Of a stretch of DNA of 64,000 nt, positions 51,327-59,845 are shown in pieces (positions within the stretch are counted from its first letter, which is position 1; every line of letters starts with the position of its first letter). Origin of the DNA: Brachybacterium aquaticum (lineage in GTDB: Bacteria; Actinomycetota; Actinomycetes; Actinomycetales; Dermabacteraceae); the NCBI RefSeq assembly GCF_014204755.1, contig NZ_JACHLZ010000001.1, positions 2,418,001 through 2,482,000 on the forward strand, given 5' to 3'. The notes under the pieces are model-generated. The model did not search any database and was not told the DNA's origin. It was given only the letters and a program-made list of their open reading frames with translations. The position numbers and the translations under genes are program-made.

Positions 51327-53045
51327 TCAGAGCCCCAGCTCCCCCAGGATCGGCAGTCCGGCGCGGATCGCGCTGACGGCGTCCTCGGAGGTGCGGGCGG
51401 CGAGCGCCTGCGCGGCCAGGTCCTTGGCCTGCTCGAGGGTGACGGTGGAGAGCACCTTCGCGACCGCCGGCAGGGAGCGCGGGGTCATGGAGAGGCTGTT
51501 CACGCCGAGGCCCACGAGCACGACCGCCAGGCCCGGGTCGCCCGCGGCCTCGCCGCACACGCCGACGGGCTTGTTCGCGCTCTCCCCGAAGGCCTCCGGG
51601 TCGTCGCCCGCGGTGCGGGCGCCGTCGCAGGTGGCCTTGACCAGGGCCAGCACGGCGGGCTGCCAGGGGGAGTTGAGGTGGGCGAGGGAGCCGAGCTGGC
51701 GATCCGCCGCCATCGTGTACTGGGTGAGGTCGTTGGTGCCGATCGAGGCGAAGTCGCACTCGGTGAGGTGGCGGTCGGCGATGATCGCGGCCGACGGGGT
51801 CTCGACCATGATCCCGGCGGGCTCGAGCCCGCGCTCGCGGCACAGCCCCACGAAGTCCTCGGTCTCGTCGACGGTGGCGATCATCGGCGCCATCACCCAC
51901 GGCTTCGCGTCGGTGGTCCTCGCCGCCGCCGCGATCGCGTCGAGCTGGTTGGTCAGCACCGAGCGCTTCTCCCAGGAGGTGCGGTAGGCGCGCACGCCGA
52001 GCGCGGGGTTGGGCTCGTCGGCGTCGGTGAGGAAGGGCAGAGGCTTGTCCGCGCCCGCGTCGATGGTGCGGACGACGACCTTCTTGCCGGGGAAGTGGGT
52101 GAAGGTCTCCTCGTAGGCCGTGGTCTGCTCCTCGACGCTCGGCTCGTCCTCGCGGTCCAGGAACAGGAACTCGGTGCGGAACAGGCCCACGCCGTCGGCG
52201 TTCGCGGCCGCGGCCTTGGCCGCATCCTTGGCGCCGCCGATGTTGGCCAGCAGCTGCACGCGGGTGCCGTCGGCGAGCACGCCGCCCCCGCCCTCGTAGG
52301 TCAGGGGGTTGCGCTGCAGCTCGGCCCACGCCTCGGAGAGTCGGTGATGCTCCTCGGTGACCTCGTCGGTGATGGTGCCCAGGCCCGAGTCGACGAACAC
52401 CTCGGTGCCGTCGGAGAACTCGTGGATGCCCTTGGCGGCGACGATCGCGGGCAGTCCGAGCTGGCGGGCGAGGATCGCGGTGTGCGACTGGGGGCCGCCG
52501 TCGGAGGTGACCAGGGCGATCACGCGGGTCGGGTCGAGGGTCGCGGTGTCCGCGGGCGCGAGGTCGATCGCGGTGAGGATGAACGGCTCGTCCACCTCGG
52601 GGATGCCGGGGGCCTGCTCGCCGCGCAGCTCGGCGACGATGCGGGCGCGCACGTCGCGCACGTCGGTGGCGCGCTCGGCCATGTACCCGCCGAGGCTCTC
52701 GAGCATGGAGGCGACCTGGTCGCCGGCCTCCCACACGGCCCGCTCGGGGGTCTTGCCGCCGGAGAGCACGAGGCCCTGCGCGGTCTGGCTGAGCGAGGGG
52801 TCCGCGGCCATCTGCGCGGTGGCCTCGAGGATCTTCTTCCCGTCCCCGCTGGCGCGCTCGGCGAGGCGGGTGAGGGTCGCCTGGACGGCGGCGGCCGCGG
52901 CGGGGATCCGCTCGGCCTCGGCGCTCGCGTCTGCCCCGTCGGGGAGGACCTGGTCGGCAGCGGGCTCCTTGACCGGCGGGGCCATCGATCGGATCGTGCC
53001 GATCACCCGTCCGGGGCTCACTGCCACACCTGTGTACTGCGCCAT
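51327..53045 (-). CDS. ptsI: PTS enzyme I (phosphoenolpyruvate-protein phosphotransferase)
   Basis: This 572-residue enzyme transfers phosphate from PEP to HPr. Its phosphorylated His188 is in SDGGPQSHTAILARQLGLPA. The PEP-binding barrel follows with GVGLFRTEFLFLDRE, VVRTIDAGADKPLPFL, FASIGTNDLTQYTMAADR and the cysteine motif VGVCGEAAGDP. All catalytic elements are intact. The start at 53045 (MAQYTGVAVSPG) has GAGGAG nine bases before; another ATG nine bases upstream is too close to that site. With HPr intact, the general PTS should work even though the adjacent mannitol genes are broken, so other PTS sugars must be encoded elsewhere. Confidence 0.94.
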   Translation of the reverse strand: MAQYTGVAVSPGRVIGTIRSMAPPVKEPAADQVLPDGADASAEAERIPAAAAAVQATLTRLAERASGDGKKILEATAQMAADPSLSQTAQGLVLSGGKTPERAVWEAGDQVASMLESLGGYMAERATDVRDVRARIVAELRGEQAPGIPEVDEPFILTAIDLAPADTATLDPTRVIALVTSDGGPQSHTAILARQLGLPAIVAAKGIHEFSDGTEVFVDSGLGTITDEVTEEHHRLSEAWAELQRNPLTYEGGGGVLADGTRVQLLANIGGAKDAAKAAAANADGVGLFRTEFLFLDREDEPSVEEQTTAYEETFTHFPGKKVVVRTIDAGADKPLPFLTDADEPNPALGVRAYRTSWEKRSVLTNQLDAIAAAARTTDAKPWVMAPMIATVDETEDFVGLCRERGLEPAGIMVETPSAAIIADRHLTECDFASIGTNDLTQYTMAADRQLGSLAHLNSPWQPAVLALVKATCDGARTAGDDPEAFGESANKPVGVCGEAAGDPGLAVVLVGLGVNSLSMTPRSLPAVAKVLSTVTLEQAKDLAAQALAARTSEDAVSAIRAGLPILGELGL

Positions 53046-53090
53046 CGTCGTCATCTCCTCGGTCGTGGCCGGGTGGTCATGGTGCCGCAC

Positions 53091-53096
53091 AGCCTA
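53091..53096 (-). promoter_or_regulatory. Putative -10 box TAGGCT for ptsI
   Basis: On the minus strand TAGGCT predicts a ~39-base leader ending in GAGGAG before ATG 53045. Confidence 0.4.
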
Positions 53097-53250
53097 CGCG
53101 GCGGAGGACCCCGCCGCGCCGCCGAAGGTCTCCCCGCGGCCGTGACGCCGACGATGACCGCGGATGACGCCCGCCTCGACGCGACCAGGGCCGGAGGGGC
53201 AGACTGCAGGGCATCGCCACGACTGCTCCCCCGCCCGCCGAGGAGGCCCC

Positions 53251-54054
53251 ATGACCACCGCCGCCGCTCCCGCCCCGCAGGACTTCACCGACTTCCGCGC
53301 CCGCCGCGACGCCGGCCTCGCCGATCCGCACGGGATCCTCTCCCAGGTGGCCCTGCACTGGACCGACCCGGCCGACGGCGCCCACACCCTCGAGGGAGTG
53401 CCCGGCACGTGGAAACGGGAGGGGGACGTGCTCGAGGGCGTCTGGGAGGACGGCGAGCTCGAGCTGCTCGCGGACGCCCCCGAGGTGCTCGTCGAGCAGC
53501 GGGACGGCACCACCCGCGTGACCGTCGGCGCGGCCGGGGACGTGCGCCTGGCCCGCTTCGGGAACGATGTCCAGTTCGACGTGATCCGCCGCGGCGATCG
53601 GATCGGGCTGCGTGTGCTGGACCCGTCGGCCCCGCGTCTGGCCGCCTTCGACGGCGTGCCCACCTACGACTACGACCCGCAGCTCGTGCTGAGGGGCACC
53701 TTCACCCCGCGCCCGGAGGAGGTCACGGTCGGCTCGGCCCTGCCGTGGCTCGAGCAGCGCCTGCCCTCCCCCGGTGTCGCGACCTTCGAGGTCGACGGCC
53801 GCGAGGTGGAGCTCGTGGTCACCGGCCGCGCCACCCTGTCCTTCACCGACGAGACCTCCGGGGGCGACAGCGCCGACTGGCGCGCGGCCGAGGGGGTCAT
53901 CGACGGGCACCGCATGGAGGTGGACCTCAACCGGGCGGTCAACTTCCCCTCCGCGTTTAGCGCCTGGGGCACCTGCCCGCGCCCGCCGGCGGGCAACCAC
54001 CTCCCCGTCGAGGTGCGCGCCGGCGAGCGCAAGGTCGAGCGCACGGAGCGCTGA
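53251..54054 (+). CDS. DUF1684 domain protein
   Basis: This 267-residue soluble protein matches DUF1684: FRARRDAGLADPHGILSQVAL near the start, VTVGAAGDVRLARFGNDVQFDVIRRG in the middle and the typical RAVNFPSAFSAWGTCPRPPAGN at the end. That last stretch (NFPxxxxxxxxxCPxPPxxN) is the conserved signature and carries a cysteine. The function is unknown. AGGAGG lies four bases before ATG 53251. The 205-base gap to ptsI shows no strong plus-strand promoter. The gene ends 9 bases from the truncated permease on the other strand. Confidence 0.85.
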   Translation: MTTAAAPAPQDFTDFRARRDAGLADPHGILSQVALHWTDPADGAHTLEGVPGTWKREGDVLEGVWEDGELELLADAPEVLVEQRDGTTRVTVGAAGDVRLARFGNDVQFDVIRRGDRIGLRVLDPSAPRLAAFDGVPTYDYDPQLVLRGTFTPRPEEVTVGSALPWLEQRLPSPGVATFEVDGREVELVVTGRATLSFTDETSGGDSADWRAAEGVIDGHRMEVDLNRAVNFPSAFSAWGTCPRPPAGNHLPVEVRAGERKVERTER

Positions 54055-54063
54055 GGGCTCCGC

Positions 54064-54410
54064 TCAGGCGGTGCGGCGGCGACGTCCCCGCACCGCCGAG
54101 AGCCCCACCAGGAGCGCGCCGAGCACGGCCCAGCAGGCGAGCACGAGGATCGGCCGCGCGGCGCCGTGCCCGTCGAAGAAGGCGACCGAGCGCACCAGCG
54201 TGCCCGAGGCGCCGATGGGCAGCAGCTGGCCGATGAGGCCCCAGGGGCTGGGCAGCCACTGCCAGCCGGTGGCCATGCCGGAGAGCGGGTTCGCCACGAA
54301 CATCATGAGGATCGCGCCGATCCCGAGGCCGGGGTAGCCCAGCAGCGACTCCATGCCGAGCACGAACAGGGAGATCACGGAGGTGCCCAGCGCGAGCGCG
54401 AGGGCGGACT
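54064..54410 (-). pseudogene. Truncated ABC-type/YhgE-like permease, C-terminal remnant
   Basis: About 115 codons are left. They encode ALALALGTSVISLFVLGMES, ILMMFVANPLSGMATGWQWLPS, GQLLPIGASGTLVRSVAFFDG and a last helix LVLACWAVLGALLVGLSAVR with an Arg tail. This is the C-terminal end of a multi-helix permease of the DUF3533/YhgE type commonly paired with a TetR gene in actinobacteria. No start signal exists at the 5' side; the frame runs into the TetR remnant coded on the opposite strand. The N-terminal part (several hundred residues) is missing. Confidence 0.7.
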
Positions 54411-54796
54411 TCGCCGAGCGAGTGCTGGCGATCGTCGCCGCCCACCTCGAGCGCTGGGAGGCGGATCCGGAGGCGGCCTGGCGGGGCTTCGTCCATGAGA
54501 TCGCGGAGCTCGGCTTCGGGTCGATCGCCTACCAGCTGGGTCCCTTCGCGAAGCACTCCCCGGGCCTTTTCGCGCAGGCGATGGAGCGCCGGGAGAAGGT
54601 CGCGGACGCCCTGCCGCCGCTCCTCGAGGCGGCCAAGCGCGCGGGCCTGCTCGCCGCGGACACCGACCCCGAGCGGTTCCTGGTGGGGCTCGCCGTGCTC
54701 ACCCGTCCGCTGCCGGACGCGGTCGCCGCGCGGATCCCGCAGCAGCGCGAGTGGATGGTCGACGTCTACCTGCAGGGGCTGCGGCCCGGAAACTGA
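54400..54796 (+). pseudogene. Truncated TetR family regulator, C-terminal remnant
   Basis: About 130 codons encode a TetR ligand/dimerisation domain: ADFAERVLAIVAAHLERWEA, ALPPLLEAAKRAGLLAADTD, then PERFLVGLAVLTRPLPDAVA and EWMVDVYLQGLRPG. The N-terminal helix-turn-helix (normally ~80 residues before this) is absent. Upstream of ~54400 the sequence belongs to the permease on the other strand. An ATG at 54353 is open but lies in permease DNA. Both genes therefore lost their 5' ends in one deletion. DNA binding is not possible. Confidence 0.7.
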
Positions 54797-54807
54797 CGGG
54801 CCGACGG

Positions 54808-54895
54808 CGGAGGGTGCGGGATTCGAACCCGCGGTACAGGGTCACTGCACAGTGGTTTTCAAGACCACCACATTCGGCCGCTCTGTCAACCCTCC
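54808..54895 (-). tRNA. tRNA-Ser(UGA)
   Basis: On the minus strand it begins GGAGGGTTGACAGAGCGG, with anticodon loop CTTGAAA (anticodon TGA), a class II variable arm and GGTTCGAATCC. The acceptor stem GGAGGGT pairs with ACCCTCC. CCA is not encoded. It decodes UCA/UCG. Confidence 0.95.
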
Positions 54896-54921
54896 TGGTG
54901 CCCGGAGGCACCCGGAGGATT

Positions 54922-57597
54922 CTACCGTCGGCGGCGGAGCGCCTTGTCGACCTCGACCACGGCGAGCACCACCACGCCCGCGCCGAGCGGGATCAGCCAG
55001 CCGGCCCAGCCCACGGCCGCGGAGCCGAAGGCGGTCTGCAGGAGCGGCAGGTACACGAAGGCGGCCTGGAGCAGTAGCATCACGGCGATGCACAGCCAGG
55101 AGATCGGATTGGTGGTGAAGAGCTCCTTGCGCAGGCTGGTGCCGGCGCTGAAGCGGGAGGCGAGCAGGTAGAAGATCTGCCCGACCACGAGGGTGTTCAC
55201 GGCCGTGGTGCGGGAGACCTCGAGGGCGACGCCGGCGGACTGTCCCCCCAGGAACACGGCGATGGTGATCGCGCCGAGCAGCACCGAGACGTAGACGATC
55301 CTCGTGATCCCGGCGCCGGAGAGGATCGATCCGCCGGGCCTGCGGGGCGGGCGGTCCATGATGTCGGGCTCCCCGGGCTCGAAGGCGAGGGCGAGTGCGA
55401 GGGTGACGGCGGTGATGGTGTTGACCCACAGCACCTGCACGGGGGTGAGCGGCAGCGTCATCCCCAGCAGCACGGCGACGAGGATGACCAGGCCCTGCGC
55501 ACCGTTGGTGGGCAGGATGAACACGATCGCCTTGCGGAGGTTGTCGTAGATGGTGCGGCCCATCTCGACCGCCGCGCCGATGGTCGCGAAGTTGTCGTCG
55601 GCGAGGACCACGTCGGCCGCCTCCTTGGTGGCCTCGGTGCCCTTGATGCCCATGGCGACGCCCACGTCGGCCTTCTTGAGCGAGGGGGCATCGTTGACGC
55701 CGTCGCCGGTCATGGAGACCACCTCGCCCTGCTCCTGCAGGGCGGTGACCAGGCGGAGCTTGTGCTCGGGGCTGGTGCGGGCGAAGACGGTGCGGGTGCG
55801 CGCGAGCTCGGCGAACTCAGCGTCGTCCGCGGTGTCGAGCTCCGCGCCGGTGACCGCACCGAACTCGTCGGTGATGCCCATCTCGCGACCGATGGCGGTG
55901 GCGGTGCCGGCGTGGTCGCCGGTGATCATGAGGACCCGGATCCCTGCGCGCTGCACGGTGCGGATCGCCTCGATGGCCTCCTCGCGCGGCGGGTCGATGA
56001 TGCCGTAGAGGCCGCGGAAGGTGAAGCCGCCCGCATCCACGTCCTCCGTGGTCAGGTGCGTGCTCTCGCTGCGGGCCCGGCGGGTCGCGGCGGCGAGGAC
56101 GCGCAGTCCCCGGCCGCTCAGCTCGTCGATCCGCGCCTCCCACGCCGTGCGCTCGTCGGCGCTCAGGTCGCAGCGCTCGAGCAGCCGGTCCGGGGCGCCC
56201 TTGAGATTCACGATCCGGCCGATGCCCTCGATCTCGTCGAGAGTCGCCATGTACTTGTACGCGGAGTCGAAGGGCACCACGGCCAGGCGGTGCGCGTCGT
56301 CGCCGTCGATCCCGGCCTTCATCGCGAAGGTGCGCAGGCCTCCGTCGGTCGGCTCGCCGGAGAGCACCCAGGCGTCGCCCTCGCGGGAGACGGTCGAGTC
56401 GTTGGTGCGGGCGGCGACCTCGGCGAGGAGGTGGAGGTCCTCCTGCCCGCGCACGTCGTCGACGCGGCGTCCGTCGCACCGGATCTCGCCGTCCGGCGCG
56501 TATCCGGTCCCGGTGACCTCGTAGGCCCCGTCGGCCGTGACGACCGTGCGCACGGTCATCTCGTTCTTCGTGAGCGTGCCGGTCTTGTCCGAGGCGATCA
56601 CCGTGACGGAGCCGAGGGTCTCCACCGAGTTCATGCGGCGGGTGATCGAGTTCCGCTTCGCCATGGTCTGCACGCCGAGGGCGAGGGTGATGGTGAGGAC
56701 GGCGGGCAGGCCCTCGGGGATCGCGGCGACAGCGAAGCCGATCGCGGCGAGGACCAGCTCCCCGAGCCCGTAGTCGTACATCACCCCGCCGAGCACGAAC
56801 ATCACCACGGCCGCGGCGACGACCACGAGGGAGAGCTTCGTGGAGAAGGCGCTCATCTGGCGGGTCAGCGGCGTCTCCATCGACTCGACCTCGCCGAGCA
56901 GGGAGGTGATGTGACCGATCTCGGTGCCGGTGCCGGTCGCGGTGACCACGCCGGTGCCGGAGCCGGAGGCGAGGGTGGTGCCGGAGAAGGCCATGGCGCT
57001 GCGGTCGCCGAGCGCGGCCTCGGCGTCGACGGGCTCGGGTGTCTTCTCCACGGCGAGGGACTCGCCGGTCAGCGCGGACTCCTCGGCGGAGAGGTTGCTC
57101 GCCTCGAGGATCCGCACGTCGGCCGGCACCCTGTCCCCGGCGGCCAGGCGCACCACATCCCCGGGCACGAGCTCCTCGGCGGGGACGGTGCGCCAGGCGC
57201 CGTCGCGGCGCACCTGCGCGTCCAGCGACAGCATCGAGCGGATGCTCTCGAGCGCATCGGCCGCCCGCCCCTCCTGGACGTAGCCGATGATCGCGTTCAC
57301 CAGCACCACGGCGAGGATGACGATCGTGTCGACGACCTGGCCCATGACCGTGGTGAGCACGGCCGCGCCGAGCAGGACGTAGATCATGGGGTCCTTGAAC
57401 TGGCGCAGGAAGCGCACCAGCGCGGACTCGCTCTCGCCCGTGGGCAGGGCGTTCGGACCGTGCCGGTCGAGCCGGGCGGCGGCCTCGTCGGCGGTGAGGC
57501 CCGTGGGGTCGGTGCCGAGGGCGTCCAGCACCTCGGGGCCGGGACGGGCATGGGGATCGGGAACGGTCTCGGTGGGCGTCCGGTTCTCGCTGCTCAT
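54922..57597 (-). CDS. P-type cation-transporting ATPase (type II, CtpF/SERCA-like)
   Basis: This 891-residue P-type ATPase has ten predicted helices. The phosphorylated aspartate is Asp337 in ASDKTGTLTKNEMT. Other hallmarks are ALTGESLAV (actuator), AAIPEGLPAVLT (helix 4 ion-binding PEGL), KGAPDRLLERC (nucleotide domain) and SMTGDGVNDAPSLKKADVG. PEGL points to Ca2+, Mn2+ or Na+/K+ export rather than heavy metals. The mycobacterial CtpF class is the nearest match. It begins with a cation-ATPase N-domain (PTGLTADEAAARLDRHGPNAL). Transcription is away from the following oxidoreductase gene, with which it shares a 99-base promoter region. Confidence 0.92.
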   Translation of the reverse strand: MSSENRTPTETVPDPHARPGPEVLDALGTDPTGLTADEAAARLDRHGPNALPTGESESALVRFLRQFKDPMIYVLLGAAVLTTVMGQVVDTIVILAVVLVNAIIGYVQEGRAADALESIRSMLSLDAQVRRDGAWRTVPAEELVPGDVVRLAAGDRVPADVRILEASNLSAEESALTGESLAVEKTPEPVDAEAALGDRSAMAFSGTTLASGSGTGVVTATGTGTEIGHITSLLGEVESMETPLTRQMSAFSTKLSLVVVAAAVVMFVLGGVMYDYGLGELVLAAIGFAVAAIPEGLPAVLTITLALGVQTMAKRNSITRRMNSVETLGSVTVIASDKTGTLTKNEMTVRTVVTADGAYEVTGTGYAPDGEIRCDGRRVDDVRGQEDLHLLAEVAARTNDSTVSREGDAWVLSGEPTDGGLRTFAMKAGIDGDDAHRLAVVPFDSAYKYMATLDEIEGIGRIVNLKGAPDRLLERCDLSADERTAWEARIDELSGRGLRVLAAATRRARSESTHLTTEDVDAGGFTFRGLYGIIDPPREEAIEAIRTVQRAGIRVLMITGDHAGTATAIGREMGITDEFGAVTGAELDTADDAEFAELARTRTVFARTSPEHKLRLVTALQEQGEVVSMTGDGVNDAPSLKKADVGVAMGIKGTEATKEAADVVLADDNFATIGAAVEMGRTIYDNLRKAIVFILPTNGAQGLVILVAVLLGMTLPLTPVQVLWVNTITAVTLALALAFEPGEPDIMDRPPRRPGGSILSGAGITRIVYVSVLLGAITIAVFLGGQSAGVALEVSRTTAVNTLVVGQIFYLLASRFSAGTSLRKELFTTNPISWLCIAVMLLLQAAFVYLPLLQTAFGSAAVGWAGWLIPLGAGVVVLAVVEVDKALRRRR

Positions 57598-57655
57598 CGT
57601 CGCCCCATCCTCTCCCCGCCCCCGCCCCCCTTCCCGGGACCTCGGTCACCGGGTC

Positions 57656-57661
57656 TAGGCT
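57656..57661 (+). promoter_or_regulatory. Putative -10 box TAGGCT for the oxidoreductase pair
   Basis: TAGGCT predicts a ~29-base leader including the GGAGG site at 57684-57688 before GTG 57697. Confidence 0.45.
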
Positions 57662-57696
57662 GGTCCCGCCCTGCCCGACCACCTGGAGGTGCCCCT

Positions 57697-58674
57697 GTGC
57701 GCGCGATCCTGCTCGAGTCGAAGGGCGCCCCGCCGCGCCTGCTGGAGGATGCGGACGAGTCGCTGCTCGACGGCGAGGTCGCCGTCGACGTCACCCACTC
57801 GTCCCTGAACTACAAGGACGGGATGGCGCTCGCGGGCCGCGGCATCGCCCGCACCCATCCGCTGATCCCCGGGATCGACCTGGTGGGCGTGGTGACGGAG
57901 TCGGCCGACGGGCGCTTCGCGCCGGGCGAGGCGGTCGTGCTGAACGGCGACGGCCTCGGGGAGACCCGCCACGGCGGCTTCGCGACCCGTGCCCGGGTGC
58001 GCCCCGACGCCCTGGTCCGCCTGCCGGAGGGCATGACCCCGGAGCGCGCCGCCGCGATCGGCACCGCCGGGTTCACGGCGATGCTGTCGGTGCTGCGCCT
58101 CGAGGACGACGGGATCACCCCGGAGAGCGGGGACGTGCTGGTCACCGGCGCGTCCGGCGGGGCCGGCTCGATCGCGGTCGCCCTGCTCGCGGCGCGCGGG
58201 TACCGGGTCCTCGCCGCGACCGGCCGGGCCGAGGAGAACGGCGACTACCTCCGCTCCCTCGGCGCGGCGGAGCTCGTGGACCGCCGGGAGCTGTCCGAGG
58301 AGGTGGGCAGGCCGCTGCAGTCCCAGCGCTGGGCCGCCGCGATCGACGGGGTCGGCTCGACCACGCTCGTGAACGTCCTCGCCGGCACCCGCGCGCTCGG
58401 CACCGTCGCCGCCTACGGCCTCGCCCAGGGCCCGGACCTGCCCGCGACCGTGCTGCCCTTCATCCTGCGCGGCGTCACCCTGGCCGGCATCAACTCCGTC
58501 GAGTGCCCGACGGACCGGCGCGAACGGGCCTGGCAGGTCCTCGCCGCCGAGCTGGACACCGACCTGCTGGCCTCCATGACCACCACGATCGGCCTCGCCG
58601 ACACCCTGCCCGCGGCCGAGCGGATCCTCGCCGGGCAGGTGCGCGGCCGCACGGTCGTGGACGTGACCCGATGA
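57697..58674 (+). CDS. MDR family oxidoreductase, acrylyl-CoA reductase (AcuI/YhdH) type
   Basis: This 325-residue NADPH-dependent medium-chain reductase without zinc fits the AcuI/YhdH group. It has SSLNYKDGMALAGRGIARTHPLIPGIDLVG in the family position and the NADPH loop VTGASGGAGSIAVALLA. VLPFILRGVTLAGINSVE is the usual C-terminal signature. AcuI reduces acryloyl-CoA to propionyl-CoA; other members act on quinones or enoyl-CoAs. The GTG start has GGAGG eight bases before it. A second oxidoreductase gene follows after 10 bases. Confidence 0.87.
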   Translation: MRAILLESKGAPPRLLEDADESLLDGEVAVDVTHSSLNYKDGMALAGRGIARTHPLIPGIDLVGVVTESADGRFAPGEAVVLNGDGLGETRHGGFATRARVRPDALVRLPEGMTPERAAAIGTAGFTAMLSVLRLEDDGITPESGDVLVTGASGGAGSIAVALLAARGYRVLAATGRAEENGDYLRSLGAAELVDRRELSEEVGRPLQSQRWAAAIDGVGSTTLVNVLAGTRALGTVAAYGLAQGPDLPATVLPFILRGVTLAGINSVECPTDRRERAWQVLAAELDTDLLASMTTTIGLADTLPAAERILAGQVRGRTVVDVTR

Positions 58675-58684
58675 CCTGCACCCG

Positions 58685-59680
58685 ATGAGCGAGAAGAGGA
58701 CCATGCGCGCGATCACCATCGCCGGGACGACCCAGCTGGAGCTCGCCGAGCTGCCCGAGCCCGTCGCAGGAGAGGGCGAGGTGCTCATCGACGTGGTCGC
58801 CGCGGGCGTGAACCGCGCCGACCTCGCCCAGGCCGCCGGCTCCTATCCCCCGCCGCCCGGCGCCTCGCCGCTGCCGGGCCTGGAGGTCTCCGGGCACCGC
58901 CGCGACACCGGCGAGCCGGTCGTCGCGCTGCTCGCGGGCGGCGGCTACGCCGAGGTCGTCGCCGTGCCCGGGGGACAGGTCCTCCCCGCCCCCGAGGGGC
59001 TCTCCCTCATCGATGCGGCGGGCGTGGTCGAGGCGGCCGCGACCGCCATCTCCAACCTCGTGCTCGAGGCGGGCCTGCGCGAGGGCGAGACCGTGCTGAT
59101 CCACGGCGGCACCGGCGGGGTCGGCACCCTCGGCATCCAGATCGCGACGTTCCTCGAGGCGCGGGTGCTCACCACCGTCGGCTCCGACGAGGCCCTCCCG
59201 GTCGTCGCCGAGCTCGGCGCGGCCGAGGCCTGGAACCGCCGCATCATCGACCTGCCGGACGCGGTGCGCAGGGCCGGCGGCGCCGACGTCATCCTCGATG
59301 TGGTGGGCGGCTCCGCCCTCGCGGACAACCTCGCGATGCTGAACCCGGGCGGCCGCCTGGTCATCATCGGCACGCTCGGCGGTGCGAGCGGCGAGCTGCC
59401 GATCGGGCAGCTCATGGCCAAGCGGGCCCGCGTGATCGGCTCGACCCTGCGCTCCCGCCCGATGGAGAACAAGGCCTCGATCCTCGAGGCCACCCGCTAC
59501 CTGGTCTGGCCGCAGCTCGCCTCGGGCGCGATCCAGGTCCCGATCCATGCGCGGCTGCCGCTCGAGCAGGCGGCCGACGCCCACGCGATCCTGCGGCAGG
59601 GCGGCCACATCGGCAAGGTGATCCTCGAGGTCGCTCCCCCGTCGGGCGACCACCGCCGGGGACGCCGCCGGAAGGCGTGA
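58685..59680 (+). CDS. NAD(P)H quinone oxidoreductase (PIG3 family)
   Basis: This 331-residue enzyme of the PIG3/quinone oxidoreductase class has ELPEPVAGEGEVLIDVVAAG with NRADLAQAAGSYPPPPGAS. The NADPH-binding HGGTGGVGTLGIQIA and VIGSTLRSRPMENKASI near the end are typical of the family. It reduces quinones using NADPH. The stretch VSGHRRDTGEPVVALL is shorter than in many relatives but occurs in actinobacterial ones. An in-frame ATG at 58703 with AGAGGA before it gives the more common MRAITI start; either is possible. It is co-transcribed with the AcuI-like gene. Confidence 0.86.
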   Translation: MSEKRTMRAITIAGTTQLELAELPEPVAGEGEVLIDVVAAGVNRADLAQAAGSYPPPPGASPLPGLEVSGHRRDTGEPVVALLAGGGYAEVVAVPGGQVLPAPEGLSLIDAAGVVEAAATAISNLVLEAGLREGETVLIHGGTGGVGTLGIQIATFLEARVLTTVGSDEALPVVAELGAAEAWNRRIIDLPDAVRRAGGADVILDVVGGSALADNLAMLNPGGRLVIIGTLGGASGELPIGQLMAKRARVIGSTLRSRPMENKASILEATRYLVWPQLASGAIQVPIHARLPLEQAADAHAILRQGGHIGKVILEVAPPSGDHRRGRRRKA

Positions 59681-59692
59681 TCCGGGGAAAGG

Positions 59693-59840
59693 TCACGGAA
59701 TGATGAACCGGGCGAATCGGACTTGACCGATTCACCCCGTTCGCGGAGTCTGTCTGCACCCACACATAATGCGGGACGGACCTCGGTCCGGATCGGGCAT
59801 CGCGGCCTTGCAAGGCCCGATCGCCCGCCGGCCAAGAAAG
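59693..59840 (+). promoter_or_regulatory. Promoter/leader region of the glucan operon with several palindromes
   Basis: The gap contains TCACGGAATGAT (59693-59704, shared with 32174), an 11-base inverted repeat GGGCGAATCGG..CCGATTCACCC (59710-59737) with a TTGACC in the centre, a CATAAT at 59765 that could be a -10, and a perfect 14-bp palindrome GGCCTTGCAAGGCC inside ATCGGGC..GCCCGAT arms near 59797-59822. It looks like a controlled promoter with a structured leader. Confidence 0.5.
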
Positions 59841-59845
59841 CTCCC

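Noticed and set aside
53251-54054. DUF1684 gene considered as another truncated remnant because of its neighbours
   Set aside because: Length, start signal and the full C-terminal NFPSAFSAWGTCPRPPAGN-type signature are intact.
50000-54800. Insertion sequence or prophage as cause of the broken genes
   Set aside because: No transposase, integrase, terminal inverted repeats or target duplications are visible at the junctions; simple deletions fit better.
58685-59680. Possible internal deletion in the PIG3 oxidoreductase (short VSGHRRDTGEPVVALL region)
   Set aside because: The shorter loop reads smoothly and is seen in some actinobacterial relatives as far as I can recall; total length and all binding motifs are normal.
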